This document shows, piece after piece, positions 42,957 to 52,097 of a stretch of 64,000 nt of DNA; positions within the stretch are counted from its first letter, which is position 1; each line of letters starts with the position of its first letter. The notes beneath the pieces are model-generated. The model was given only the letters and a program-made list of their open reading frames with translations, made no database searches and was not told the origin of the DNA. The DNA is from CAWDVK01 sp963805715. Its GTDB lineage: Bacteria > Actinomycetota > Actinomycetes > Streptosporangiales > Streptosporangiaceae. Made by a program: the position numbers and the translations under genes. The stretch lies in assembly GCA_963805715.1 (NCBI GenBank), contig CAWDVK010000008.1, forward strand, positions 124,001-188,000, given 5' to 3'.

Positions 42957-44291
42957 GTGCCCGCTGCAACTGAAGTCAGCGTTCCCGATCTCGGGGACTT
43001 CGCTGACGTTCCGGTCATCGAGATTCATGTCGCGGTCGGCGATGTCGTCAGCGCCGAGGATCCGCTGATCACGCTGGAGTCGGACAAGGCAACGATGGAC
43101 GTCCCGTCGCCCGCAGCCGGAACCGTCCGCGAACTCCGGGTCCAGGTCGGCGACCGAGTCGAGAAAGGGTCGCTCATCCTGCTGCTCGACACCGGCACCG
43201 GGCTCACTCAGCCGCCGCCGCTGACCGATCAGCAGGAGCCGCCGGGCCAGGACGCCGCCGACCCGGTCGCCGCGGCACAGGAGCCGGCCGGCCGGTCAGC
43301 CGCGGCAGTCCCGCCGCCAGCGACGCAGGCCAGCGCGCCGGTCACGGCCGCAGGCGCCGGGCCGCCCGCTGACTTCGACGGCGTGCACGCAGGCCCGGGC
43401 GTGCGCCGCCTGGCCCGCGAGCTGGGCGTGGACCTCAGGGCGATGCCCGGGACCGGCCCGAAAGGCCGCATTACCAAGGAGGACCTGCTCGCGACAGTCC
43501 GCGGGCCAGCCGTCGCCACGGCTGACGGCACGGCCGCCGCGCCGGGGACGGGCGCGGGCATCCCGGAAATCCCGGCACAGGACTTCTCGAAGTTCGGCCC
43601 CGTGCAGATCCAGCCGCTGTCGCGCATCCAGCGGCTGTCCGGCACGCAGCTGCACCGGTCCTGGCTCAACATCCCGCACGTGACTCATAACGACGAGGCC
43701 GACATCACCGACCTGGATGCTTACCGGCGGGAACTTGACACCGCCGCCAGGGCCGAGGGCTACCGGGTCACCCTGCTGGCCTTCCTCATGAGGGCTTCCG
43801 TCTCGGCGCTGCGCGAGTTCCCCAGGTTCAACAGCTCGCTGACGCCGGAGAAGGACGCGCTCATCTACAAGGGCTACTACCACATCGGTGTCGCGGTGGA
43901 TACGCCCGACGGCCTGGTGGTGCCGGTGATCCGCGACGTCGACCGCAAGGGCATCCTGGAGCTCAGCCAGGAACTCGGCGCGGTCTCGGCGAGAGCCCGC
44001 GACGGCAAGCTCGGCCTGCCCGAGCTGCAGGGCGGCTGCTTCACCATCTCCAGCCTCGGCGGCATCGGCGGTACTGGCTTCACGCCGATCGTCAATTCCC
44101 CTGAGGTGGCGATTCTCGGCGTGGTGCGCTCCACGACCGCTCCGGTGTGGGACGGAACGGCGTTCGAGCCGCGGCTGATGCTCCCGCTATCGCTCTCCTA
44201 CGATCACCGGGTCATCGACGGTGCGCTGGCGGCCCGTTTCGCACGGTACCTGTGCCATCTGCTTGAGGACATCCGCCGGCTCGTGCTGTGA
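42957..44291 (+). CDS. aceF: Dihydrolipoamide acetyltransferase (E2 of pyruvate dehydrogenase)
   Basis: 444 aa from a GTG with gagggg upstream. One lipoyl domain (residues 1-78, lipoyl Lys in LESDKATMDVP), an Ala/Pro linker, a peripheral subunit-binding domain (GVRRLARELGVDLRAMPGTG, about 145-180), and a catalytic core ending in the active-site DHRVIDGALAARF. It transfers the acetyl group to CoA and forms the complex core. It follows aceE by 57 bases. The lipoyl domain is strikingly similar to the one on the following E3 gene (shared GDFADVPVIE and AEDPLITLESDKATMD). Confidence 0.95.
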   Translation: MPAATEVSVPDLGDFADVPVIEIHVAVGDVVSAEDPLITLESDKATMDVPSPAAGTVRELRVQVGDRVEKGSLILLLDTGTGLTQPPPLTDQQEPPGQDAADPVAAAQEPAGRSAAAVPPPATQASAPVTAAGAGPPADFDGVHAGPGVRRLARELGVDLRAMPGTGPKGRITKEDLLATVRGPAVATADGTAAAPGTGAGIPEIPAQDFSKFGPVQIQPLSRIQRLSGTQLHRSWLNIPHVTHNDEADITDLDAYRRELDTAARAEGYRVTLLAFLMRASVSALREFPRFNSSLTPEKDALIYKGYYHIGVAVDTPDGLVVPVIRDVDRKGILELSQELGAVSARARDGKLGLPELQGGCFTISSLGGIGGTGFTPIVNSPEVAILGVVRSTTAPVWDGTAFEPRLMLPLSLSYDHRVIDGALAARFARYLCHLLEDIRRLVL

Positions 44292-44342
44292 CCGCCACCC
44301 GGCGCCCCGCCTGACAGCCGCCCGCCACCCCTGGAGCCTGAC

Positions 44343-46080
44343 GTGGACATCCGGATCCCGGACATCGGAGACTTCGCCGACGTGCCCGTCATCGAGGTGC
44401 ATGTGGCCCCCGGCGACGTCGTGGCGGCCGAGGACCCGCTCATCACCCTGGAGTCCGACAAGGCGACAATGGATATTCCCGCCCCGGTGGCCGGAACTGT
44501 CGCCGCCATCAGGGTCGCGGTCGGCGACCGTGTCTCCGCCGGTCACCTCATCGTGAACCTGCGGACAGGCGAGGTGCTCGAGCCGGAGCCGGCAGCGCCA
44601 TCCGCTGCTGCGACCGCCGCGCGCCCGCCCGCGCCCTCGCCTCTTGCCGGACCAGGGACGGCGCAGGGCGAAGCTCATTGCGGAAGTGCTCGTCCTCGGC
44701 GCCGGACCAGGCGGCTACTCGGCGGCCTTCCGGGCTGCGGATCTCGGCAAGAAGGTCGTGATGGTCGACAGCGGGCCGACACTTGGCGGCGTCTGCCTCA
44801 ATGTCGGCTGCATCCCGTCCAAGTCGCTCCTGCACGCCGCCAGGGTCATCGCCGAAACCCGGGAGATGAGCGAGCACGGCATCGTGTTCAGCGCTCCCGA
44901 TATCGACCTGGACAAGCTGCGGAGCTGGAAGGACGGCGTGGTCGCCCGGCTCACCGGCGGTCTGGCCGGGCTGGCCAGGCAGCGCAAGGTCACCACGATC
45001 CGCGGCTACGGCCAGTTCACCTCATCACATCAGCTGCAGGTCGAGCTCGCCGACGGCGGGACCACGACGGTGGGTTTTGAGCAGGCGATCATCGCGGCCG
45101 GCTCCCAGCCGCTAACACTGCCGTTTATCCCGCGCGACGATCAGCGAGTCGTGGACTCCACCGGCGCGCTGGAGCTTGACGGGATACCGCAGCGCCTGCT
45201 CGTGCTGGGCGGCGGGATCATCGGGCTGGAAATGGCGACGGTCTACCACGAGCTGGGCGCGAAGGTCACGATCGCCGAGCTGATGGACCAGCTCATCCCC
45301 GGCGCGGACAAGGACCTGGTTAACCCGCTCGCCAAGCGGGTCGCCGCGCAGTACGAGAACATCTACCTCAAAACGATGGTGACGAACGTCGAGGCCCGTC
45401 CTGAGGGCCTGGTGGTGTCCTTCGACGGTGCGAAGGCCCCGCCGACTGACACCTTCGACAGGATCCTCGTCGCCGTGGGCCGCCGCCCCAACGGCCAGCT
45501 CATCGGCGCGGAGAACGCCGGCGTCGCGGTTGACGACCGCGGGTTCATCCCGGTCGACAAGCAGATGCGGACCAGCGTGCCGCACATCTTCGCCATCGGC
45601 GACGTTGTCGGCCAGCCCATGCTGGCGCACAAGGCCACGCACGAGGGAAAGGTCGCCGCCGAAGTGACGGCCGGCCGGGGCAGCGTTTTCGACGCGCGAG
45701 TCATCCCGTCGGTCGCCTACACCGATCCGGAGGTGGCCTGGGCCGGGATGACCGAGAACGAGGCGAAAGCTTCTGGCGTGAAGTACGGGAAGGGAGTGTT
45801 TCCCTGGGCAGCCAGCGGCCGCTCGCTGTCGCTGGGCCGTGACGAGGGCATGACCAAGCTGCTGTTCGACGAGGGGACCGGCCGCGTCATCGGCTGCGGC
45901 ATCGTCGGGCCCTCCGCTGGCGACCTCATCGCCGAGGCGGCGCTGGCGATCGAGATGGGCGCCGACGCGGCCGACATCGGCCTGACGATCCACCCGCACC
46001 CGACGCTCTCGGAAACCATCGGGATGGCGGCGGAGGCGTTCGAGGGCACCATCACCGACCTCTACCTGCCCAGACGGTGA
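44343..46080 (+). CDS. lpdA: Lipoyl-domain dihydrolipoamide dehydrogenase (E3), frameshifted at the linker
   Basis: The GTG at 44343 opens a lipoyl domain (residues 1-78, Lys in LESDKATMDIP) and an Ala/Pro linker. Between about 44640 and 44690 the coding signal shifts frame and continues as a full E3 flavoprotein: VLVLGAGPGGYSAAF (FAD), GGVCLNVGCIPSK (redox-active Cys pair), LGGGIIGLEMA (NAD), FAIGDVVG, and the active-site HPHPTLSE. One extra base would join the parts. Alternatively a TTG at 44644 starts a separate E3 and the lipoyl domain is a stump, which is less likely. E3 enzymes with a lipoyl domain are known from betaproteobacterial and neisserial PDH operons. The enzyme reoxidises dihydrolipoamide using NAD. 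Confidence 0.88.
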
Positions 46081-46169
46081 CCGAATCCGGCTCGGATCGG
46101 ACTGCGCGAGGGGGTCAGGAAACGGATTCACACTGAACACGCCAGACTTTCCATATCGGGCAGGAGTTG

Positions 46170-46400
46170 ATGACGCAGATGGATACGCCGAGGATTCTTA
46201 CTGTCACCATCGAAGTGAACGTGCCCGGGCACATCGAGGCGTACAAGCCCGATCAGATCGGCGCCGCGGCGCTGGAGTTCGCCAGGTCCCTCAGGAGATT
46301 CGGCGCCGATCCAGACAGCAGCAAGGTCTCCGTCAGCTATGTCTACGACCGGTGGGCACACGCCTATCCAGACCCTCAGGCCTCGCACCCGACGGGCTGA
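46170..46400 (+). CDS. Small conserved-looking protein of unknown function
   Basis: 76 aa, ATG preceded by aggag at 7 bases. Predicted as a small alpha/beta fold: a strand (RILTVTIEVNVPG), a helix (PDQIGAAALEFARSLRRF), then a strand (KVSVSYVYDRW). No motif is recognised. It lies 89 bases after the PDH operon and may be transcribed with it. Confidence 0.6.
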   Translation: MTQMDTPRILTVTIEVNVPGHIEAYKPDQIGAAALEFARSLRRFGADPDSSKVSVSYVYDRWAHAYPDPQASHPTG

Positions 46401-46540
46401 CACGACGATTTGGCGCGAGACGGGGAGGCAGGAGCCGGCTGCGGATCACCAGCACGCTCAGCAGCCCCCAGCTAGCCGTTCCGAGGCCCTCACCCGGTCA
46501 CGGACCTGAGGTTCCCGCGATTATGGGCAACCGGACCGAA

Positions 46541-46714
46541 TTACCTAGCCTGGCGCTTCGCGGGCCGCCGCCGCATCCGCAGGGTGCCCAGGAGAAGGGC
46601 ACCCATCAATACGACAATGCCGATGATCAGCAGGTACAGCAGGCCCTTGACGACAACGCCCACGATGCCCAGCGCGATCGCCACGATCACCAGCAGGAGA
46701 AACAGGGCAATCAA
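46541..46714 (-). CDS. 57-aa hydrophobic membrane protein
   Basis: Starts at a TTG with a strong gcggaggg ribosome site. The product is almost entirely hydrophobic (LIALFLLLVIVAIALGIVGV, then LLYLLIIGIVVLMGALLLG), with a basic RMRRRPAKRQAR tail. Two membrane helices. Similar small proteins accompany stress and PRC-barrel genes in actinomycetes, which fits the upstream neighbour. Function unknown. Confidence 0.7.
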   Translation of the reverse strand: MIALFLLLVIVAIALGIVGVVVKGLLYLLIIGIVVLMGALLLGTLRMRRRPAKRQAR

Positions 46715-46743
46715 CGGACCCTCCGCTCAGTTTCGGTTGCTGC

Positions 46744-47100
46744 TCAGCGGCGGGCCAGCCGCCTTTCGCCGCCCCCGCCAGGCTCGTACGTCATGCCGTA
46801 ATGCTTGAAGATCGCCTCTTCGTCGCCTGCCGGCAACTCGCCGTCGATGCCGATCGACGGGGCATCCTTCACTTGTCTCCTGTCATAAGAGACCTTGAGG
46901 TACCCCGGACCGACGGTCGCCCGGTCCAGAGGCACGAAGACGAGCCGGTGCCGGGTCGGCATTCCGACCCTGACCGTGCCGAACGACGGCAGGTCGGTGG
47001 CTGTGTCAACGTAGACGGCCTCCAGCTCGCCGATCTTGTGACCGTCGGCGTCGACCACGTCGTGGCCGCGCCATTCCCGGATGTTGGCAGCCTCGAACAC
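46744..47100 (-). CDS. PRC-barrel domain protein
   Basis: 118 aa. The GTG at 47100 is chosen because aggaagga lies 9 bases upstream and the product then starts just before the IREWRGHDVVDADG motif, as in relatives; ATGs at 47142 and 47277 would give longer forms. The PRC barrel (KIGELEAVYVDTATDLPSFGTVRVG, HRLVFVPLDRATVGPGYL) is followed by KDAPSIG and a tail ending GGGGERRLARR. PRC barrels mediate protein or RNA contacts in RimM and photosynthetic reaction centres. In soil actinomycetes this subgroup is common near stress genes; role unknown. Confidence 0.8.
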   Translation of the reverse strand: MFEAANIREWRGHDVVDADGHKIGELEAVYVDTATDLPSFGTVRVGMPTRHRLVFVPLDRATVGPGYLKVSYDRRQVKDAPSIGIDGELPAGDEEAIFKHYGMTYEPGGGGERRLARR

Positions 47101-47383
47101 GCCTGTCTTCCTTCCTGCGGCGCCCTCTATGGCCTGTCCCATGGGAAGAACCGCAGACACCCTCGCCGGTTCACCGTAGGTGTGCCCGACCCTTGTCGTG
47201 GCTGTCCCACAAGGCTTGCCCGCCGAGTCATCTCGCGCCGTCTGGCAATACAAGCATAAATCTGTTCCCTCTGACATGGAGTGCCAGCGGCCCGCCTGCA
47301 GCGAGATCGAGGCATGCAGGCAGCGCACGCAGCGCTGGCCATCGGGGCGGCTAGCAGGAAGCCGCCACCGGGCCGCCTGGTTC

Positions 47384-48259
47384 TCATTCCCTGCGGCCCG
47401 GCGGTCCGGAGGGGGTGAGATCTTTCGGCGACGTCCGCGACAGCACGGTGATCCCGGCGGCCATGACGGCGAAGGCCAGGATGGCGACGGCAATCCTGGC
47501 CGGGCTGTCGGTGAAGCGCTCGTCGAACAGCCATACGCTCAAGATGATGCTGGCGAACGGGTCGGTGACGACCAGGACCGGCTGGGAGATGCTCAGCGGC
47601 CCGACATGCAGCGCGGACTGCTCGAGCAGCGTGCCGGTGACGGCGGCGGCAGCGAGCGCGTACACGGGCCAGCGCGTCAGCATCCCGCCGATACCGAACG
47701 TGGCGAGGGTCTCGGTTGCTGTCTTGATGAAGGTTGCCATCAGAGCCCATGCGAGCGCGGCGGCCGTTGCGAAGACGGCGGCCCGGCGCACCGGTGAGCC
47801 GCGCATTCCGAGCAGGGCGAGCGCGGCGATGCTGCCGCCGAACACAGACACAGCCGACACCCATTCTGCGGTCTCCGGTGCGGGATGCCCGCCGGTGGGC
47901 TCGGCCACAATGAGGAAAACCGCGAGCGCCACGCAGACGACGAGCACGGCCGCCCACGCGGCGCGGGCCACGTCCTGGCGGATCCATACCCGGCGCAGCA
48001 CCAGCACGAAAACCAGCTCAGTGACGAGGATGGGCTGGACCACGGACAGCTGGCCATGGTGCAGGGCGAGGGCCTGGAAGCTGAATGAGCCCACCGCCGC
48101 GACACCGCCCAGCAGCCATAGCGGCTGCCGGACCAGGTAGCCGACTAGGCGCCATCCCTTCTCCCGCTTCGGGGCGCTGGTGCTGGCCGCGTGCTGCGTC
48201 ATCAGGTTGACCGCGTTGGAGAACGCGGCGGCCAGCGCGAACACCACGCTGAGGGTCAT
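47384..48259 (-). CDS. EamA/DMT-family transporter
   Basis: 291 aa from the ATG at 48259. About nine to ten membrane helices in two homologous halves, starting MTLSVVFALAAAFSNAVNLM. The HHGQLSVVQPILVTELVF and HVGPLSISQPVLVVTDPFAS segments are equivalent positions in each half and give the EamA repeat. The substrate is unknown (metabolite or drug exporter, or magnesium-transporter-like NIPA branch). It ends near the upstream PRC-barrel gene on the same strand. Confidence 0.82.
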   Translation of the reverse strand: MTLSVVFALAAAFSNAVNLMTQHAASTSAPKREKGWRLVGYLVRQPLWLLGGVAAVGSFSFQALALHHGQLSVVQPILVTELVFVLVLRRVWIRQDVARAAWAAVLVVCVALAVFLIVAEPTGGHPAPETAEWVSAVSVFGGSIAALALLGMRGSPVRRAAVFATAAALAWALMATFIKTATETLATFGIGGMLTRWPVYALAAAAVTGTLLEQSALHVGPLSISQPVLVVTDPFASIILSVWLFDERFTDSPARIAVAILAFAVMAAGITVLSRTSPKDLTPSGPPGRRE

Positions 48260-48302
48260 GCCCGTGCTCCTGTTCCCTGCGCCATGCCCGCGCAGCCCGA
48301 GG

Positions 48303-48713
48303 TCAGAGCAGGCGCGCGAGGCCGTTGACTGCCCTGCAGGCGCCGACGAGCAGTAAGACCACGGCAATGAGCTCGCGCGCGTGGCTCATGAGCCAGTCCT
48401 GGGAGCGCTTGATCCCCGCCCTGGTGTCCTCGGGCCGGACCAGCAGGAGCACTACCGGGATGAGCACGTGCGGCGCCGCGAGATATTCCCCGCCAGGCGT
48501 GCCGCGCACAGCGCCGATGAGCACCACGAGCGCGTACCGGGGCTTGCTCAGGATCCGCTGCGCCCACTCGTGCCCCTTGAGGGTGCCGCCCGGCTCCTGC
48601 CTGGGTAGTGACCGGAACCGGGGCTCGGCGCCGGCCGTCAGCAGCAGGTCAACGCCGAGCAGCTTCGGGTTCAGCGCCGCGAGAAATGCCAGGCCGAAGA
48701 ACGTGGCGTTCAT
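48303..48713 (-). CDS. GAP-family membrane protein with internal deletions
   Basis: 136 aa from the ATG at 48713. The start MNATFFGLAFLAALNPKLLGVDLLL and the blocks WAQRILSKPRYALVVLIGAV, GGEYLAA, LVRPEDTRAGIKRSQDWLMSHAREL and the final VNGLARLL match GAP-family proteins (relatives of the mycobacterial sulfolipid-addressing protein Sap), which are about 220-240 aa. Roughly 50 residues are missing after the first helix and about 25 after GGEYLAA, removing two to three helices. The frame is open throughout, so it may be a degenerated copy or a minimal variant. It is transcribed toward the EamA gene. Confidence 0.65.
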   Translation of the reverse strand: MNATFFGLAFLAALNPKLLGVDLLLTAGAEPRFRSLPRQEPGGTLKGHEWAQRILSKPRYALVVLIGAVRGTPGGEYLAAPHVLIPVVLLLVRPEDTRAGIKRSQDWLMSHARELIAVVLLLVGACRAVNGLARLL

Positions 48714-48911
48714 CTGCGGCCAGCCGGCATCGGCTTTCCCATCGTCTTCCCGATGGCCAGGGGACAACGGATACTCACGGCTCGGGCAGCGGTAGCCCAG
48801 GTCGCGGCCCTGAAGCGGCCGTTGCTTCTCCCTGCTGCCGGATCGCCGCCCGTCAGTGCTCCCAGACTGACGCACGCTCGGTCGAGCGCGCATCACCTGC
48901 CTGACAGAATC
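48714..48911. other. Gene-free boundary stretch
   Basis: About 200 bases with no credible reading frame. It separates the intact core genes from the run of gene fragments that opens the accessory region. Confidence 0.4.
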
Positions 48912-49050
48912 ACCTAGGCAGGATTCTGCGTGACCACCTGCTGGAGCGGCAGAGGCGGCTCGGGCATGAGGCTCAGCCTGATCGCCTGCCCTGCTGGCTT
49001 CGGGAAGACCACGCTGCTCGCGGCGTGGCGCGAGGCAGAGGTGGCGCGGA
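48912..49050 (+). pseudogene. Fragment of a LuxR/MalT-type (LAL) regulator ATPase
   Basis: LSLIACPAGFGKTTLLAAWRE is the Walker A segment that opens the ATPase of large LuxR-family regulators. Just upstream, in a different frame, RDHLLERQRRLG resembles the normal preceding helix. After ARRPVA the expected WLSLDE segment is missing. Only about 45 residues remain, so this is a relic. Confidence 0.55.
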
Positions 49051-49334
49051 GGCCGGTTGCGGCGGGCCCGCGTACCGGGCCTTGCCGCCCACCAGCCCGG
49101 CCAGGGCGCTGGGTGCGGTCGGAGCGAAGTCCCCCCACGCTGGAGCCGGTAACGGACCGCCCAGGTCACCTGGAACGGCGGTTCCTGCGCAGGCCCATAG
49201 CGGTCACCGGTTCGGTTGACGAGCGCACAGACTATCCCAGTGCCGGTACCGTGACATGCTCCGGCTCATAACTGCACGTCACAAGGCAGATGCGCACGTC
49301 AGGACCTATGCCGGCTAGCATGCCCGGAGTTCCC

Positions 49335-49381
49335 GCCGGTGTAGCTCAGTTGGCGAAGCAGCCGTCTTGTAAACGGCAAGC
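49335..49381 (+). tRNA. 5' fragment of tRNA-Thr (anticodon TGT)
   Basis: gccggtgtagctcagttggc gives the acceptor strand and D-arm start, and gccgt-cttgtaa-acggc is an intact anticodon arm with anticodon TGT. The D-loop is irregular (gcgaagca where tagagca is usual). No T-arm (ggttcgaatcc type) or acceptor complement follows, so only the first 46 or so bases survive. It is probably a remnant left by integration or recombination, not a working tRNA. Confidence 0.75.
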
Positions 49382-49576
49382 TGAACCTGCTGTGACCTGG
49401 CGCTTCGCGCTCAGCGCTGAGAAGTTCGGCACGTATTGGGCATGCCGAAGACGAAGCCCTCTGATCGCGCTAAGGCGCCTCTCGGCGCCGTTGTCCGGCG
49501 TCCGCGGGAACACGGAGCTTCTCCGACAGTGGATCAGACGCAGTCGTACGTCGGCTGTCGGCGCTCCGCAAGTGAG
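49382..49576. other. Non-coding stretch after the tRNA fragment
   Basis: No gene recognised. A small dyad, ggcgcc-tctc-ggcgcc, lies near 49476-49491. Confidence 0.35.
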
Positions 49577-50090
49577 TTAGCGGCGGGGCGCGAGGAGGCG
49601 TTGCAGCGCAGTTCGGCATCCCTCCTCGAATGACAGCTGGCGGGATTCATGTGCTTTGATGACCATCCACAGGGCTGTGAGAACTGAGCAGCCTTGGAGG
49701 ATGCAATGGTCAGTGTCGTCCAACTGCCGGCCGTAGCCGCGGAGGAAGGCATCGCGCAAGTCTGGCCTGTTCTCCCAGATGCCGAGATGCAGGCGGGCCA
49801 GGTCGCTGATCCATACGTCCGGGCGTGACCACTCTAAGTCGACGACGTAGAGTCCGCTGGCCCCGATCAGCCAGTTCCGCGGGGTGTAGTCGCGGTGGCA
49901 GGGCACGCTGACTTGGCTGCCGAGGGCTGCCAGCGCCTCGACTTCCGCGCGGGCGGCCGCTAGTTCGCGCGGACACCGACGGTAATGCCCTAGTCGCCGA
50001 CGGGATGAAGACCGGCGGGGACGTGTTCCTCGACCAGGAAGTCATCGCTAAAGGGCTGATATCGCTCCGATCGGCGCGGGTGGGCGGATC
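49577..50090 (-). pseudogene. Aminoglycoside phosphotransferase-family protein, broken
   Basis: The C-terminal part is clear: VPCHRDYTPRNWL holds the catalytic Asp loop of APH-family kinases and VVDLEWSRPDVWISDLARL the metal-binding Asp segment. Upstream, ELAAARAEVEALAALG continues in frame to about 49985. Earlier sequence (SERYQPFSDDFLVEEHVPAG) is in another frame, and the N-terminal kinase lobe is absent. The result is a frameshifted, 5'-truncated pseudogene. The intact ancestor would phosphorylate a small molecule. Confidence 0.65.
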
Positions 50091-50175
50091 GGCATGGCTG
50101 GGACACGTCTGCCAGGCAGGCGCCACGAGCGGACTGGATGCTGCCGGGATGCAGGTAGCGGGCTCACTTGTCTAG

Positions 50176-50943
50176 AAGCCGGCGGAGCAATTCGACGGCC
50201 GGGTCAGCCTCGAAGGGACCGTGGCAGGGCAGCTGGCGGACTCCTGGGCGCAGCATGGCCGGCGGCGGAACGGGCACTGGCCGGCCAGCGGCCGGCTGCG
50301 GCTCGATGGCTTCACCTACGGCGGGATCGGCGGTGACCAGCCAGCGACCGTGCAGCAGCGGCTGGCCTGGATCCGCAGCCAGTACCGGCAGGGCCCCTCG
50401 GGCCGGTGGGCAGGGTTCGCCCCTCAGCCCTACGAGCAGCTCGCGACGGTCCACCGGCAGCCCGGACGCGACAGCGACGCCCGCACGATCAGCATCGCCC
50501 GCCGCGCTGATCTTCGCCGGTACGGCGACCTCGCCAGATACCAGAGGGCCGCCAACTGGCTGCTGGACAAGACCATCAAATACGGCTACCAGACCTGGCG
50601 CGCCGCCGCCGGGCTGGTCGCCGTCTACGTGATCTTCCTCGTGGCGTCGGTGATCGCGCAGCACCACGGCCTGATGATTCCGGCGGGGAACATCACCGGC
50701 CTTCACCCGGTCCCGGTAGCCACGCGCTGCATGGCGGATTATCCGTGCTTCTACCCCGCCGGGTATGCCATCGACGTTGTCATCCCGATCGTCAATGTCC
50801 ACCAGGCCGACAACTGGGGGCCGAACGGACACGCACCGTGGGGCTGGGCCTGGGCGACGGCGACCTGGCTGGCAACCGGGCTCGGCTGGGCGCTCGCCAC
50901 CCTGCTCGTCGCCGGCTACACCGGGCTCGCCCGGCAGCAATAG
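50176..50943 (+). pseudogene. C-terminal fragment of a membrane-associated protein
   Basis: Reading starts after a stop at 50173-50175; a GTG at 50221 gives 240 aa. EQFDGRVSLEGTV at the beginning looks like the end of a repeat domain. RLDGFTYGGI, YEQLATVHRQPGRDSDAR and IARRADLRRYGDL are followed by two or three membrane helices (AAGLVAVYVIFLVASVIAQ, ATWLATGLGWALATLLVAG). The same arrangement forms the C-terminus of larger actinobacterial proteins annotated as membrane-associated oxidoreductases, so the 5' part is probably missing. Confidence 0.5.
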
Positions 50944-51039
50944 AAACCCATCAGCCAGCGGGCTGCCAGCCCCAGTCCCGGCCGACGGTCGTCAGATGAG
51001 ACAGTTGGATGCCAACTTGACGAACAGCAGGTAGGGGAC

Positions 51040-51659
51040 CTAGGTGCCAGTGCCAGTTCCCTGAATGACGTTCGGGATCAGGTCACCCGATGCGCTGACG
51101 GCCTGATCGAGCGCTGTCTGCGCATTGCTGAGGGCATTGTTCCCTGCGGTCATGGAAGGGTTTGCCGCGGTCATCCCATTCATGTCTGGCGAGTTGGACA
51201 GCGTCTGTGCGGCTGATAGGTAAGCGGTCGCGGCTGACTTCCAGTCTGCGGCTGCCACGGCGAGCTGACCCCCGCTGGTGCGGGGTTTGCCTGCAAGGTG
51301 GCAGCGTCGTTCTCGAAGGCTTCCAGGTCAGTGATCCACGTGTTTATGTCGCTCGCAGTATTGCCACCATTCATCAGGTCCCCGACGACTGCGCCATCGT
51401 CCCGGTTGTAGTTAGACAAGTCCTGGTGGATGGCGTCCAGCATCTGTGTGCCGCGGTTAGCCAGCCATGCGTTCAGCTGGTGGTTGCATGGAGTAGGTCC
51501 AGAGGGCGTGGGCGACGGGCTGGGCGACGACGTGGATGCTGAGGGGGATGCGACTGCGACGGGATGAGTCTTCGCAGCAGGGTGTGATCCCGCAGCGGTC
51601 GAGCATGCCGCGAGCAAGACCCCCGCCGCGAGAGCAGGAATAACCAGCGCGCCTCGCAT
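51040..51659 (-). CDS. Secreted lipoprotein, frameshifted in a G5 run
   Basis: From the ATG at 51659: lipoprotein signal with lipobox LAAC (ALAAGVLLAAC), a Ser/Pro-rich tether (SPSPSPTPSGPTP), then a helical domain (CNHQLNAWLANRGTQMLDAIHQDL, SDINTWITDLEAFENDAATLQ). Near 51275 the coding frame changes; the second part (LAVAAADWKSAATAYLSAAQ to a stop at 51040) continues as a coherent helix-rich sequence. One base missing from the G run explains it. The helical part could be a four-helix bundle. Function unknown. Confidence 0.6.
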
Positions 51660-52094
51660 TGGCCAGCTCCTTCGCGAAATCGACTGTATGACGCATAACC
51701 GGCCAACTGGTTCACGCCACGCAGTCGTGGTGCGCCTGTCGAATGCGGAATCGTCAGATGAGACACGCGCGTTTCATGAGCTTGCCTCGCCGCTATCGGG
51801 GCTGTGGGCGGTCATCAGAATCTGCCCGCTGACGGCCACGGCTGGGCGACTGCGGCCATCACGGACAGTGAGCGAGCTCCTCACCCGCGACAGCGCGGGG
51901 AATGCGCGCCGACTATGCGTGCTGCTTGCTGATGACGAGCTTGCGGCGGCTGAGCGGTACAGGATGATCGGTTCGGGCGGTGCCAGGTGACTCGATCCGC
52001 CCGCAGGGCGCGCCGGCGGTTCGTGCTGCCTTGCCGGTGTGGTCCGGATGTGTGTCAGGGCCGGTTCAGGGGTTTCCTGCCGGGCGCCTGGCAG
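51660..52094. other. No credible gene; approach to the insertion sequence
   Basis: Open frames here (the longest on the plus strand at 51688-51990) have no recognisable domain, ribosome site or composition to support them. The stretch ends at the TTA target duplication of the insertion sequence. Confidence 0.4.
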
Positions 52095-52097
52095 TTA

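Noticed and set aside
39831..43028. 1065-codon open frame antisense to aceE and the start of the E2 gene
   Set aside because: High-GC genes leave long open antisense frames. Its sequence is Arg/His/Gln-rich without domains, and aceE and E2 are certain.
49335..49420. Complete tRNA-Thr gene
   Set aside because: No T-arm or 3' acceptor strand follows the anticodon arm, so it is only a fragment.
51688..51990. 100-codon plus-strand frame upstream of the insertion sequence
   Set aside because: No ribosome site, domain or convincing composition.
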